DNA of 64,000 nt from Caldilineaceae bacterium (GCA_022842065.1 JALHQH010000017.1:86182-150181), one strand, 5' to 3'; shown: positions 1 through 8,638, counted from the stretch's first letter. Program-made: numbers and translations. The notes: generated by a model from the sequence alone, not told the origin.

Positions 1-18
1 GGCAAGGCATGCCTTGCC
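1..18. repeat. Perfect 18-bp palindrome at window edge
   Basis: Bases 1-18 read the same on both strands (GGCAAGGC/GCCTTGCC). It is probably the end of a longer intergenic hairpin cut by the window boundary. Nothing more can be said. Confidence 0.4.
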
Positions 19-53
19 GCGACAAAAGACACCGCGTTACGCCTACCTCAAAA

Positions 54-91
54 GATTTAAGCTCGATTTAACATGATTTAGGGTAGATTTA
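54..91 (+). promoter_or_regulatory. Four GATTTA direct repeats with one-turn phasing
   Basis: GATTTA occurs at 54, 65, 75 and 86, with spacings of 11, 10 and 11 bp, so all copies lie on one face of the helix. This is the usual layout for OmpR/PhoB-family regulator sites. A TACAAT -10-like box follows at 115-120. An OmpR-type regulator is encoded in the same gene cluster (3286-3987); that it binds here is inference. Confidence 0.55.
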
Positions 92-114
92 AAACAAGCC
101 CCTTCCATTTGGTC

Positions 115-160
115 TACAATAGGGTCATCGCAACAAGTAAGCGATGGCCCTACTTTTTTT
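115..160 (+). terminator. Hairpin plus T-run, overlapping a TACAAT -10-like box
   Basis: Arms at 120-131 and 141-152 pair with one mismatch, and a run of seven T follows at 154-160, a typical intrinsic terminator. The TACAAT at 115-120 overlaps its left edge. It may therefore end transcription from upstream of the window, or act as a leader element for the gene at 212; the sequence does not decide. Confidence 0.55.
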
Positions 161-211
161 GCAACAAGCGGTGCCGACCCAGGCACCCGACCATATGAAG
201 GAGTTCTCACC

Positions 212-640
212 ATGAAAAATAATAGTCGTCTCTACAATCTACTGGCCGCCGGTTCCCTGACGGTACTGCTGCTCTTAACCTTCCTGCTCTTTCAAAACAA
301 TCGTTTTGGTGGGGTCGCAGATGCCGCCACCACGACCGTCACCGAGACGCTTGTTTTGCCCGTGCCCAGCCAGGAGACCGTGATCGATGCGAATGCCGGC
401 CCACAGACCAGTAATGATCAGACCCTGCAAACGCTACAAGCGCAGAACCAAAAGCTGATGCAGGCGGTGCAGGTGATGCAGCAGCGGGAACAGCAATATC
501 AGACCCAGCTCAATAACGCAAGCCAGGCTCTGCAAACCTTGCAGACCCAAAGCACGGCACCAGGCGGCGCGCGTGGTGAATATGAAGAATATGAAGACGA
601 ACATGAGCATGGGGAGCATGAAGACGGCGATGATGACTAA
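212..640 (+). CDS. Small membrane-anchored coiled-coil protein with acidic His-rich tail
   Basis: The 142-aa product has one N-terminal membrane segment (about residues 9-27), a Gln-rich predicted coiled coil (about 70-112), and a C-terminal tail of Glu, Asp and His (EYEDEHEHGEHEDGDDD). The start has a clear AAGGAG eight bases upstream. The tail could bind divalent metal, and a similar His/Glu run occurs in the sensor domain of the histidine kinase at 3990. It is the first gene of an apparent operon with ApbE and a ferric-reductase-like protein, suggesting an envelope redox or metal role. No family was recognised. Confidence 0.7.
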   Translation: MKNNSRLYNLLAAGSLTVLLLLTFLLFQNNRFGGVADAATTTVTETLVLPVPSQETVIDANAGPQTSNDQTLQTLQAQNQKLMQAVQVMQQREQQYQTQLNNASQALQTLQTQSTAPGGARGEYEEYEDEHEHGEHEDGDDD

Positions 641-1103
641 CACAACCATCCCTAAGCCGACCATCCCTACGGCGATCTCACCTAATCCAACCCTGACGAC
701 TGGAATGACAGGTAACACAAAGATGACAAACGTAACGATGACGAAACCCACTGTAACGAAACCAGGCACCGCCCCCAAAGCAGGTGCATCGACCAAGGCA
801 AAACCCACGGCATCGAATCGGAGTGCCAATTTACTAAAGAGCGCGCTGGTGGTCGGCTCACTGGTCGCGACCATCATGGGGGCTAATCTCGCCGCCCAAA
901 AAGACCAGGCCGTAACTACGCTTGCCGGGACAACTATCACTACCAGCAGCAGCACGGCCCAAAGTGGCAATCCGCAACAAGTCGCCACCGTGCCCAACCT
1001 GGCCGCCGACAGCACGCTGGATAATTTGTTCACGACGCAGTTAGCACCGATTCCGACCATCAACATCCCGACGGTCGTGACCAGTAGCCGTTCCAGTCGC
1101 TAA
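630..1103 (+). CDS. Thr/Pro-rich membrane-anchored hypothetical protein
   Basis: This frame overlaps the end of the previous gene; ATGATG at 630-635 overlaps its stop, a coupled start, although in-frame ATGs exist from 573. The product (about 157 aa) has a Thr/Pro/Lys-rich N-terminal half, one hydrophobic segment (SALVVGSLVATIMGANLAA) and a Ser/Thr-rich C-terminal part. No ApbE-type flavinylation motif is obvious. Its position between the acidic protein and ApbE suggests a structural part of the same envelope redox system. Function unknown; existence rests on coding-like composition and operon position. Confidence 0.55.
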   Translation: MMTNTTIPKPTIPTAISPNPTLTTGMTGNTKMTNVTMTKPTVTKPGTAPKAGASTKAKPTASNRSANLLKSALVVGSLVATIMGANLAAQKDQAVTTLAGTTITTSSSTAQSGNPQQVATVPNLAADSTLDNLFTTQLAPIPTINIPTVVTSSRSSR

Positions 1104-1190
1104 CCCATTGGTTCTAGGAGGACGCTTGATGTAAAGTCAAGTGTCCTGCTATAGCCAAGCGATCATTGACCCTATTTAAAGCAGGCACCT

Positions 1191-2177
1191 ATGGCAACGC
1201 TCACCAATCAGACCACCTGGTCCAGTCACCACTTCTACGCAATGGGCAGCCAGATGACGGCATGGCTGGATCTAACCGACCAATCGCTGGCCGACCAAAC
1301 CTTGCAACAAGTGGCCGCCCTCTTTCACGCCGCCGAGGCGCGCTTGAGCCGCTTTACCCAAAGCAGCGAATTGGCGCAAGTGAACGCCCAATCAGGCGAG
1401 TGGACCCCGGTCTCGAATGTGCTGTGGCGACTGGTGGTGCGCTCGCTGCAACTGGCGCAGGCGACTGATGGTTATTTCGATCCCACTGTGCTGAACGCTG
1501 TCGAAGCCACGGGCTATGATCGGGACTTTGCCCAGCTTAGCCAGCAAACGCAGCCGACAAATGGTGCTGGTCGCCCTCTTGCACCCCAAGCCACCCGTGG
1601 TTGCTGGCCGCAAGTTGAACTCGGCCAGGCCCAACATGCCATTCGCTTGCCTGCTGGTATGCGCCTTGACCTGGGGGGCATCGCCAAGGGCGACACGGCG
1701 CAACAGGCGGTTGCCTTTCTCAGCCAGTGGGGGCCCTGCTTGGTCGATGCAGGTGGTGATCTAGTCGCCGGTGATGCGCCGGCTGGGTGGCCCGGTTGGC
1801 CGGTCGGCATCGCTGATCCGGTCGATGCGCGCAACGCAGGTGACCCCATGAACCCTGATCTCGCCCAACTCTGGCTAAAGAACAGCGCCCTGGCCACCTC
1901 TGGGGTTGACTACCGTCGTTGGCAGCACAATGGGGTGCAGGTTCACCACCTGATCGACCCACATACGGGCACCACCGCCAGCACCGACCTATTAACCGTT
2001 TCTGTGCTGGCCGCCGACGCCGCCGTCGCCGAAGCGTGGGCCAAAGCAGCCCTCATCGCTGGGGCCAAGGCCGGCCAACTCTGGTTGACCCGTCTACAGA
2101 TCGCCGCCGCCCTGATCGATCAGCACCATCACCTGCTGGTCACCCCAGCGTTGCAACCTTTTATCCAACCGGTCTAA
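1191..2177 (+). CDS. apbE: ApbE-family FAD:protein FMN transferase
   Basis: The 328-aa product matches ApbE: FYAMGSQMTAW near the N-terminus, FDPTVLNAVEATGYD in the middle, MRLDLGGIAKGDTAQ followed by LVDAGGDLVAG, and the C-terminal HLIDPHTGTTASTDL with SVLAADAAVAEAWAKAA. ApbE enzymes attach FMN from FAD to Thr of extracytoplasmic redox proteins. A lipoprotein signal is not evident, so it may act in the cytoplasm or be poorly anchored. It precedes a bis-haem ferric-reductase-like membrane protein, a common pairing for envelope electron transfer. The flavinylated partner is not identified in the window. Confidence 0.92.
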   Translation: MATLTNQTTWSSHHFYAMGSQMTAWLDLTDQSLADQTLQQVAALFHAAEARLSRFTQSSELAQVNAQSGEWTPVSNVLWRLVVRSLQLAQATDGYFDPTVLNAVEATGYDRDFAQLSQQTQPTNGAGRPLAPQATRGCWPQVELGQAQHAIRLPAGMRLDLGGIAKGDTAQQAVAFLSQWGPCLVDAGGDLVAGDAPAGWPGWPVGIADPVDARNAGDPMNPDLAQLWLKNSALATSGVDYRRWQHNGVQVHHLIDPHTGTTASTDLLTVSVLAADAAVAEAWAKAALIAGAKAGQLWLTRLQIAAALIDQHHHLLVTPALQPFIQPV

Positions 2178-2257
2178 TTATTTGGACGGTGGCTTCGACA
2201 AGCGCAGCCGCCGGTCGTCAGTCATTATTCGTCGATTATCGCTAGAAAAGAGTACTT

Positions 2258-2983
2258 ATGTCTACCTTATTCCAAACACCAATTGAAACTTCACCCCAAA
2301 CTTCACGGGCCAAGATCCGCATCCTCCTTGGTATCTTTGTCACGGAAACCCTGATTCTACTCTGGTGGCTCTTCCCCACTTTTTTCGCCCAATTCAACCT
2401 GCAAAACACCCTGTGGGCCAGTGAAAAAGTTGCCTGGTACCTCACCCGTTCCAGCGGCACGGTTGCATACATCCTCCTGAGCGCTTCCACGATCTGGGGC
2501 TTGCTACTGAGCACCAAGCTAATCAAAACATGGGTGCCGGCCCCCGTCGCGTTGACCATGCACGATGCCCTCTCGTGGATCGCTGTGGGCTTAGCTTCTT
2601 TTCACGCCCTGCTCTTGCTCTTTGACAGCTATTACACCTACACGCCGGCCAACCTGTTGATTCCCTTTACGGGGCCTTATGAACCAATCTGGGTGGGCAT
2701 CGGTATTCTTGCGTTTTACCTGATGCTCTTGCTCTCGGCGACCTTTTACCTGCGCCAGTGGATCAGCGCCAAGCGGTGGCGCCAACTCCATTACCTCACC
2801 TTTGCAGCCTACCTCATGGTGACGTTACATGGCTGGATGGCCGGCACCGATAGCCGCGCTTTTGCCTGGCTCTACGGTGGCAGCGCCCTGCTGGTTGGCT
2901 TCTTAACCTTCTATCGGATCTTTGCCGCCCTGGGCGAACGCAGTGAATCAAGCCGCAAGTTACAACCAGGCGCGACAAGCTGA
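2258..2983 (+). CDS. Ferric-reductase-like transmembrane (bis-haem) protein
   Basis: The 241-aa product has six hydrophobic segments. His pairs at residues 102/116 and 178/191 (spacing 14 and 13) sit in two consecutive-type helices, the signature of the ferric reductase/NOX/MsrQ haem-b core. No FAD or NADPH domain follows, so electrons must come from or go to a separate partner, as in MsrQ/YedZ-type proteins. Placement right after apbE suggests transfer across the membrane to a flavinylated or metal-binding protein. It lacks any evident MsrP partner nearby, so a specific name is not warranted. Confidence 0.85.
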   Translation: MSTLFQTPIETSPQTSRAKIRILLGIFVTETLILLWWLFPTFFAQFNLQNTLWASEKVAWYLTRSSGTVAYILLSASTIWGLLLSTKLIKTWVPAPVALTMHDALSWIAVGLASFHALLLLFDSYYTYTPANLLIPFTGPYEPIWVGIGILAFYLMLLLSATFYLRQWISAKRWRQLHYLTFAAYLMVTLHGWMAGTDSRAFAWLYGGSALLVGFLTFYRIFAALGERSESSRKLQPGATS

Positions 2984-3056
2984 GGGGTGGCGTCAGGTGG
3001 CAATTGTAAGTCGTCTGCAAAGCAGTCCAGTTACCGAAATTTTGCTGATTTTTTTC

Positions 3057-3133
3057 GTCCCATCGGGACGGTTGACCTTAGGACCAAGAAAATCATGATA
3101 TTTCCCGTCTAAGGTCAACCGTCCCTACGGGAC
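3057..3133. repeat. Long intergenic inverted repeat (GTCCC...GGGAC family)
   Basis: Two 25-bp arms (3057-3081 and 3109-3133) are complementary except for the centre of the small internal GTCCC-NN-CGGGAC hairpin. A related element lies at 60019-60076 with a different stem sequence. It sits between the reductase gene and the two-component genes and may terminate transcription. The T-rich stretch just before it (3048-3055) would serve the opposite strand. Confidence 0.7.
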
Positions 3134-3285
3134 GATCAACCGATCAGCACTTGGCCAACAGTGTACTGGTCGGCTGTGGTACAATAGATGATGATTGGCT
3201 TTTTACCGCAGAGGACACAGCGGAACGAATCATTCTCTGCGATAAATGAAAAATTCTGACTCTTTAAAGCGTGATTGATAAACCC

Positions 3286-3987
3286 ATGATCCGCATTCTA
3301 CTCATTGATGATGACCCCTATATTACCGAGCCACTGGCGCGGGCGCTGCGCGAGCAAGGGTACACTGTCGGCGTGGCCAATAGTGGTGAAAGTGGCCTGC
3401 AACAAGCGTTGGCCCAACCACCCGATCTGGTGATCCTCGACGTGATGATGCCGGGCATGGATGGGTGGACGGTCTGTCGCCAACTGCGTGAACGGAGCGT
3501 GGTGCCGATCCTGATGTTGACGGCGCTCAATGAAGAGATCGACCGCGTGTTGGGGCTGGAACTGGGCGCAGATGATTACCTGACCAAACCCTTTAGCACG
3601 CGTGAATTGTTGGCCCGCATCAAGGCGATGTTGCGCCGCATTGCGCTGGATCGCATCCAGCCGACGCGTGAGGTGTTCAAGATCGGTGCAATTGAACTGA
3701 ACCTTACCACCTTTCAGGCCACCAAGGCGGGCCGGCCGCTCACCTTGCGCCACAAAGAATTCGAGCTGTTGGCCCTGTTGATGAGCCACGCCGGTGAGGC
3801 GGTCACCCGTGCCGAGATTTTCGACCAGGTCTGGGGGACCGACTGGCTGGGCGACACCCGCACCTTGGATGTCCACATTCGCTGGCTGCGCGAGCGGATT
3901 GAGGATGACCCCAGCCAGCCCGTTTACATCCAGACCGTGCGCAATATCGGTTACCGCTTTCTGGCCGCTGAGGACAAAGGACGTTAG
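3286..3987 (+). CDS. OmpR/PhoB-family response regulator
   Basis: The receiver domain begins MIRILLIDDDPY with the acidic pocket at residues 8-10, phospho-acceptor Asp52 (LVILDVMMPG) and the conserved LTKPF lysine. The C-terminal winged helix covers about residues 130-230 (LTLRHKEFELLALLMSH, DVHIRWLRERIE, VRNIGYRF). An upstream in-frame GTG at 3271 is possible; the ATG at 3286 gives the usual family N-terminus. The kinase starts two bases after its stop, so they form a two-component pair. It may control the operon at 212, whose promoter region holds phased direct repeats (inference). Confidence 0.93.
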   Translation: MIRILLIDDDPYITEPLARALREQGYTVGVANSGESGLQQALAQPPDLVILDVMMPGMDGWTVCRQLRERSVVPILMLTALNEEIDRVLGLELGADDYLTKPFSTRELLARIKAMLRRIALDRIQPTREVFKIGAIELNLTTFQATKAGRPLTLRHKEFELLALLMSHAGEAVTRAEIFDQVWGTDWLGDTRTLDVHIRWLRERIEDDPSQPVYIQTVRNIGYRFLAAEDKGR

Positions 3988-3989
3988 CC

Positions 3990-5510
3990 ATGCGCAGTTC
4001 ATTACTCAGTTCATTAAGGGGCCGGCTCCTGGCCACTTACCTCGGCTTGATCGTCATCGGCTTTGGCGGCTTGACGCTGCTCTCCGGTTGGCAGATCGCC
4101 AACAGTGCTTATACCGACTTTGCCGCCACCTTGCGTGTCAATGCCGCGTTGCTGGCCTCTAGCTTGGGCAGCCCTGGCCGTGAAGAACATGGCGAGCATG
4201 AAGAGGGCGGCAAAGCTGCCCCCCAACTTGACGGTGACCTCTTCCAACGCACCGCCGACAGTGTGAATGGGCGCGCCCTCCTGCTCGATCAACATGGCCG
4301 TATTCTCGTTGACAGCGCAACAGACGGCAGCGCGGTTGGTCAAAACAGCCCTTTTAGCTTTACCCAGGCGACCCTCGACGCGCCCTACACCTTTGACGTT
4401 GACGAAAACGGCGTGGAGCAGATCATCAGTACCGCGCCTCTGCGTACCGGCGACGAAGATAATGGCTACATCCAATTGGCGGCCCCAGCGACCCAGCCCC
4501 GGACGATGGTGCGGCAACGGGTGCTGGTGCTGGTTAGTGGCTTTGTGCTCTTTGTCTTGCTGGGGATTGGCGTCAGCCTCTGGCTGCTGGCTTCGTTGAC
4601 CGGCCCGCTGGCGCGCCTGCGTAACACCGCGCTGGCAATGGCTGCCGGCGATCTGCAACAGCGAGTGCCCACACCGGGGCAGGATGAAATTGGTGAAGTC
4701 GCGCTGGCCTTCAACCAGATGGCAACACAGGTGGAGGCGATGGTGGCCGAGCAGCGCGCCTTTGCCAGCAACGCTTCGCACGAATTGCGCACCCCGCTCA
4801 CCACGATCCGCCTGCGCACCGAGCCACTGCTCACTGGCGAACTCGACCCAGCCACGGCACAACGCTATTTGGATGAAATTCACCAGGAGGTGGTGCGCAT
4901 GGCCGGCCTGGTCGATGATCTGATCCTGCTTTCGCGGCTGGATGCGCACCGGCTGGCCGTCGGCGAAGAGCAGGTTGATCCGCTGCGACTGCTGCGCCGG
5001 CTGCACCAGGAGTTAGCCCCACTAGCTGAGGCCAAAGGGATCAGTTTGAAGATCGAGCCACCCGTCACCCCTTTACCGCCGATTCAAACCAACCTGAATC
5101 ATGCGCACGTCGTGGTGCGTAACCTGTTAGACAATGCGCTCAAATATACGGCACCCGGCGGCCAGGTCGTGGTAAAATTGGCGCAGCAAGGCGAGCTGAT
5201 CAAACTTGAGGTCGCCGATAATGGGCAGGGCATTGCCCCGGAAGATCTGCCCAATCTGACCAAACGTTTTTACCGGGCCGACAAGGCGCATGGCCGCCAG
5301 ACTGATGGCATTGGGTTAGGCTTGGCACTGGTCCAATCGATTGTCGATCTCTATCATGGCCAGTTGACCATTGCCAGCGCAGGGCTTAATCAGGGCACTA
5401 CGGTCACCGTCTGGTGGCCGGTGCAGCAGCCTAGAGTCGCCAAACCGAGCAGCATTGCTGCGACTGCCGTTAGGAGTGAACATGAGCTACACGGGTCCCC
5501 AGTTTTTTGA
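3990..5510 (+). CDS. HAMP-containing sensor histidine kinase
   Basis: The 506-aa product has TM1 near residues 12-34, an extracytoplasmic sensor region, TM2 near 172-197, a HAMP domain, a HisKA box with His264 (NASHELRTPLTTIRLR), and an HATPase domain with N-box RNLLDNALKY, G1 VADNGQGI and G2 GIGLGLALV. The sensor region contains REEHGEHEEGG, resembling the His/acidic tail of the first gene in this cluster. Metal or redox sensing is therefore plausible but unproven. It is co-transcribed with the regulator just upstream. Confidence 0.93.
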   Translation: MRSSLLSSLRGRLLATYLGLIVIGFGGLTLLSGWQIANSAYTDFAATLRVNAALLASSLGSPGREEHGEHEEGGKAAPQLDGDLFQRTADSVNGRALLLDQHGRILVDSATDGSAVGQNSPFSFTQATLDAPYTFDVDENGVEQIISTAPLRTGDEDNGYIQLAAPATQPRTMVRQRVLVLVSGFVLFVLLGIGVSLWLLASLTGPLARLRNTALAMAAGDLQQRVPTPGQDEIGEVALAFNQMATQVEAMVAEQRAFASNASHELRTPLTTIRLRTEPLLTGELDPATAQRYLDEIHQEVVRMAGLVDDLILLSRLDAHRLAVGEEQVDPLRLLRRLHQELAPLAEAKGISLKIEPPVTPLPPIQTNLNHAHVVVRNLLDNALKYTAPGGQVVVKLAQQGELIKLEVADNGQGIAPEDLPNLTKRFYRADKAHGRQTDGIGLGLALVQSIVDLYHGQLTIASAGLNQGTTVTVWWPVQQPRVAKPSSIAATAVRSEHELHGSPVF

Positions 5511-5528
5511 TGGACAAATAGAAACGAT

Positions 5529-5951
5529 ATGTTAGAAGTAACACCCACAATTATTATTGATGAAAGCGAACTCAGCGAGGAGTTTATCCGCGCCTCCGGT
5601 CCGGGCGGGCAGAATGTGAACAAGGTCTCGACTGCGGTGCAGTTGCGCTTTAATGTGGCAAATTCACCGGCGCTGCCCGATGGCGTGCGTCATCGTTTGC
5701 TGGCCCTGGCCGCCAACCGCATCAACAGCGATGGTGAACTGGTGATCGTCGCGCGCGAATCACGCAGCCAACTGCAAAATCGCGAAGACGCGCGCGCCCA
5801 ACTCGTCGCATTGATCCGCCAAGCGACCGTCAAACCCAAATTGCGGCGCAACACGAAACCGACCTTTGCGTCGCAACAACGACGGCTAGAAGGCAAACGC
5901 GTACGCAGCGACGTTAAACGGCAACGCCAATCCAAACCACGCGATGAGTAG
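5529..5951 (+). CDS. arfB: Alternative ribosome-rescue factor ArfB (peptidyl-tRNA hydrolase)
   Basis: The 140-aa product has the class-I release-factor catalytic motif: Gly26-Gly27-Gln28 within ASGPGGQNVNKVSTAVQLR. It is short, without the stop-codon recognition domains, and has a basic C-terminal tail rich in Arg/Lys (SDVKRQRQSKPRDE) that in ArfB enters the mRNA channel of stalled ribosomes. It releases the nascent chain from ribosomes lacking a stop codon. It starts 18 bases after the kinase gene and may be read from the same transcript. Confidence 0.93.
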   Translation: MLEVTPTIIIDESELSEEFIRASGPGGQNVNKVSTAVQLRFNVANSPALPDGVRHRLLALAANRINSDGELVIVARESRSQLQNREDARAQLVALIRQATVKPKLRRNTKPTFASQQRRLEGKRVRSDVKRQRQSKPRDE

Positions 5952-5965
5952 TTAATCTACCGCGC

Positions 5966-6020
5966 CAGCCCGCTTCAGCGGGCGTTGTTCCCTAGCCCGG
6001 TGATTTATCGCCGGGCGGTT
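5966..6020 (+). repeat. REP-like two-hairpin module
   Basis: A first hairpin (GCCCGC-TTCA-GCGGGC) is followed by GTTGTTCCCTAGCC and a second hairpin (GCCCGGTGATTTATCGCCGGGC). The same layout recurs at 63616-63735 and, with other stem sequences, at 19573-19757 and 32730-32912. It lies between convergent genes. Confidence 0.75.
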
Positions 6021-6035
6021 TCGCCATCCGCACCA

Positions 6036-7298
6036 TCACGCCCGCGCATAAATACACTTCAAATAGGCCCCTTCGGCAAAGCCCACCGGATGATCGAGCG
6101 CATGCCCCGTTTGGTCAAAGATCCGCAATGGCCGCCCCACCCCTCCTGCCGCCTGAACCGCATTCGCCGCAAAAGCCTCGGCGGTTACACGGCTGGAGCA
6201 GGATGCCAGCACAATCGTCCCGCCTGGCACCAGGACATTCAACCCTAGTCGCGTCAACTGGGCATAGGCCCCTAGCGCCCGCTCGACTTCGCTCTGCCGT
6301 TTGGCAAAGGCCGGTGGATCGATGATCACCAGGTCATAGCGAGTGCCATCGTGCGCCAGTTGTTGCAGTAGGACAAAGGCATCACCGGCCAGCAATTGAT
6401 GGTCCGCCTTGGCGACGTTGGGATTCGTTTGGTTGAGCGCAAAGTTGCGGGTTGCCGCGGCCAAAGCGGGACGGCTGAGATCAAGACTCGTCACCTGCGT
6501 TGCCCCGCCACGCGCCGCATAGAGCGAAAAACCGCCATTGTAGGCAAAAACATTGAGCACCCGTTTGCCCGCCGCCAAGCGCTCGACGCGGGCCCGATTC
6601 TCACGCTGATCGAGAAAAAAGCCGGTCTTCTGGCCGTGGATCGGGTCGGCTTCAAAACGCAGCCCATTTTCCAAGAAAACGACTGGCCCAGCTAACCCGG
6701 TTTCGCCGATCACCATCCCCTCGGTCAACCCATAAAGCTGGAGGGACAGTTGCTGCACATTGCGACTCAGCCGCAACACGATCTGTTCTGCATTTTGCAC
6801 CGTCAGTAGCGCCGTCAACAGATCAACCAGATGGGGCACCCAGGCTGTGGTGTAGAGCTTCACCACTAGGGTCCCCTCATAGCGGTCAATCACCAAGCCC
6901 GGCAACCCATCATTTTCACCATAGACCAGCCGATAGCCAGTCGTCTGTTGGTTGGCGGTCAGCGGTTGGCGCAGGTGGGCGGCGCTGGTTAATTTCTGGG
7001 CAAACCAGGCCCGGTCAATCGTAGCTGGCGTCCCTTGCTGCAGCACCCGCAGCCGGATCGGCGAGGCGGGGTCATAGAGGCCAACCGCCACAAAGCGTCG
7101 TTTCTGGTCAAAAACCACTGCCAGATCGCCGGGCGCACCCTCATGGCTTACCTTTGTGATCGAATCAGCAAAGAGCCAGGGATGACCACCGCGCAAGTGC
7201 CGCTCGGCGTCGCGCGTAACGGTGAGCGCCATGCGGCGTTCAGCGGCTTTGGGCAGGGCGGCAAGGGTTGGGTTGTGGGTAAGCAGGTTACTGTTCAT
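6036..7298 (-). CDS. RlmI-like SAM-dependent 23S rRNA cytosine methyltransferase
   Basis: The product (about 420 aa) has an N-terminal PUA-like domain (RHLRGGHPWLFADSI), the central EEHD-like region (YRLVYGENDGLPGLVIDRY) and a Rossmann methyltransferase domain with NVFAYNGGFSLYAARGGA, SLDLS and the catalytic-loop IIDPPAFAKR, and a later Cys (VLASCSSRV). These are the marks of the RlmI/RlmK-type m5C methyltransferases of large-subunit rRNA. The ATG at 7298 is preferred; a GTG at 7316 is in frame and no clear ribosome-binding site separates them. Confidence 0.88.
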   Translation of the reverse strand: MNSNLLTHNPTLAALPKAAERRMALTVTRDAERHLRGGHPWLFADSITKVSHEGAPGDLAVVFDQKRRFVAVGLYDPASPIRLRVLQQGTPATIDRAWFAQKLTSAAHLRQPLTANQQTTGYRLVYGENDGLPGLVIDRYEGTLVVKLYTTAWVPHLVDLLTALLTVQNAEQIVLRLSRNVQQLSLQLYGLTEGMVIGETGLAGPVVFLENGLRFEADPIHGQKTGFFLDQRENRARVERLAAGKRVLNVFAYNGGFSLYAARGGATQVTSLDLSRPALAAATRNFALNQTNPNVAKADHQLLAGDAFVLLQQLAHDGTRYDLVIIDPPAFAKRQSEVERALGAYAQLTRLGLNVLVPGGTIVLASCSSRVTAEAFAANAVQAAGGVGRPLRIFDQTGHALDHPVGFAEGAYLKCIYARA

Positions 7299-7524
7299 AG
7301 AGACTAAGTATCGCACAAGTCAGCAACATTGTCTCCCCGCTCCTGGGCTGATTGTCACTTGTCCCCGCATTGGGGATCGACTACAATCCAATGACCGATG
7401 CAACAAAGGCGCTTGCAAAAAGTGATATTCCACGAAGAAAGAGCTCCTTCGGCTGCCGGCGCGTCCCCCAGGTACGGGCTTCGTGGATCAACAATGGACA
7501 TTATTTTATCTAACCACAGGAGCC

Positions 7525-8043
7525 ATGATGATCGACATTCTCACCTGGGCGCGCAGCGTCCTCCTCACCACCCCTACGCGCTGGCACGACTTGATCGCCA
7601 CTTTGCCGGCTGAATTGCTCACCTTAGCGCCAAACTCGGGCGAATGGTCCGCGCTGGAATGTCTGCAACACCTGGTGGATACCGAGCGCATGGTCTTTCC
7701 CTTGCGTGTGGGCTATCTACTCGCCGAGCAGGATTTCCCAGCGTTTGATCCTGATGCGCAGGGCAGCACACCTGTTGCCGTGCAAACCCCGGCCGCGTTG
7801 GCAACCGAATTCGCCCGTTTGCGGGCCGATGCGCTAGCCCTTTTTGATACCATTACGACCGCCGACCTCACAAAGCGCGCCCGCCATCAAGAGCTGGGCA
7901 TCGTTACTCTCAGCGAATTGATCCATGAATGGGCGGCCCATGATCTGATGCATACCGTGCAGGCAGAACGCGCCTTGATGCAGCCCTTCATTCGTGGCTG
8001 TGAGCCCTGGCAAGCCTACTTTGCTGATCATGTGGCAAAGTAG
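7525..8043 (+). CDS. DinB-family four-helix protein (putative metal-dependent)
   Basis: The 172-aa product matches the DinB/YfiT fold: SGEWSALECLQHLVDTER near the start and WAAHDLMHTVQAER near the end supply the usual three His metal ligands. The start at 7525 has AGGAG six bases upstream; a longer in-frame ORF begins at 7483. Members include thiol transferases (bacillithiol, mycothiol) and damage-inducible proteins of unknown role. Substrate cannot be told from sequence. Confidence 0.85.
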   Translation: MMIDILTWARSVLLTTPTRWHDLIATLPAELLTLAPNSGEWSALECLQHLVDTERMVFPLRVGYLLAEQDFPAFDPDAQGSTPVAVQTPAALATEFARLRADALALFDTITTADLTKRARHQELGIVTLSELIHEWAAHDLMHTVQAERALMQPFIRGCEPWQAYFADHVAK

Positions 8044-8265
8044 TGAAGGCAAGCCTACAAAAAAGCGTTTTCCTGTAAGGCGTGACACAAAAGAGTAGCG
8101 GCTAAAGTAATGTCTTATGTTCCAGATCTTAAGGTTAAACGGCCAAAAAAATTAGCTGAGCCAAGCAGTTCCGTAGGGTCAAGCCGTTTCCACCAGTGGT
8201 AGAACATATCAAGTTAACGAGAAACCTTACGGTTAAGGAGTAAGTAAGTTACCACATTGATCCCA

Positions 8266-8294
8266 TTGTGTCTGACAGCTTTTTGTAATACAAT
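8266..8294 (+). promoter_or_regulatory. Sigma-70-type promoter of first 70-aa gene
   Basis: TTGTGT (8266-8271), 17-bp spacer, TACAAT (8289-8294). The second copy at 9029-9057 keeps the same spacing and spacer sequence, which supports function. Confidence 0.75.
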
Positions 8295-8380
8295 CAGTCC
8301 AAGCGCAAAGCTAAACGAAACAGCGCAGCAGATACAACGTTTACAGATTCATCTGAATCAATATCTACGGGAGCAAACAC

Positions 8381-8593
8381 ATGAAAACTTTCACCAATCT
8401 GAACTACAAAAGCTGGTTGAGCATTCTGTGCCCGTTGATTACGTTGATTCCAGTGTTGAGCTTTATCTGGTCGGCACCAGCTGAAGGGCTGCTGACCTTG
8501 GGCGCCTGGTTTGTCAGCAATCTGATGATGTTGACGATGCTCTGGTTGCTTGGTCGGCTGGAACGCTCTTCCATGCGCCGCTTGGCCGTCTAA
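8381..8593 (+). CDS. 70-aa two-helix membrane protein, copy 1
   Basis: The product starts MKTFTNLNYKSWLSILCPLI, has two hydrophobic segments (about residues 12-31 and 36-57) and a basic end (GRLERSSMRRLAV). CGGGAG lies ten bases before the ATG. It is nearly identical to the second copy at 9175; most substitutions are silent or at the C-terminus (SS/AV), so both copies appear to be under selection as proteins. No family recognised. Each copy has its own promoter and terminator, so they are separate single-gene units. A long leader (about 85 nt) precedes the start. Confidence 0.85.
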   Translation: MKTFTNLNYKSWLSILCPLITLIPVLSFIWSAPAEGLLTLGAWFVSNLMMLTMLWLLGRLERSSMRRLAV

Positions 8594-8638
8594 GGGTTCT
8601 GGCCTGAATCGAATATGGCGCACTTTCTCTGCTCCACA

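Larger units (their letters stand above)
8205..8593 (+). repeat. First copy of a duplicated promoter + gene unit
   Basis: The upstream stretch (AGTTAACGAGAAACCTTACG, GTAAGTTACCACATTG, promoter, CGTTTACAG..TTCA) and the 70-aa gene recur at about 8978-9387. Promoter elements, leader and coding sequence were duplicated together; spacers in the leader differ in length. Confidence 0.8.

Noticed and set aside
434..1066. 210-aa open frame on the minus strand opposite the first two genes
   Set aside because: Low-complexity shadow (Val/Phe/Met-rich) of the Thr/Asp-rich plus-strand genes, with no ribosome-binding site.
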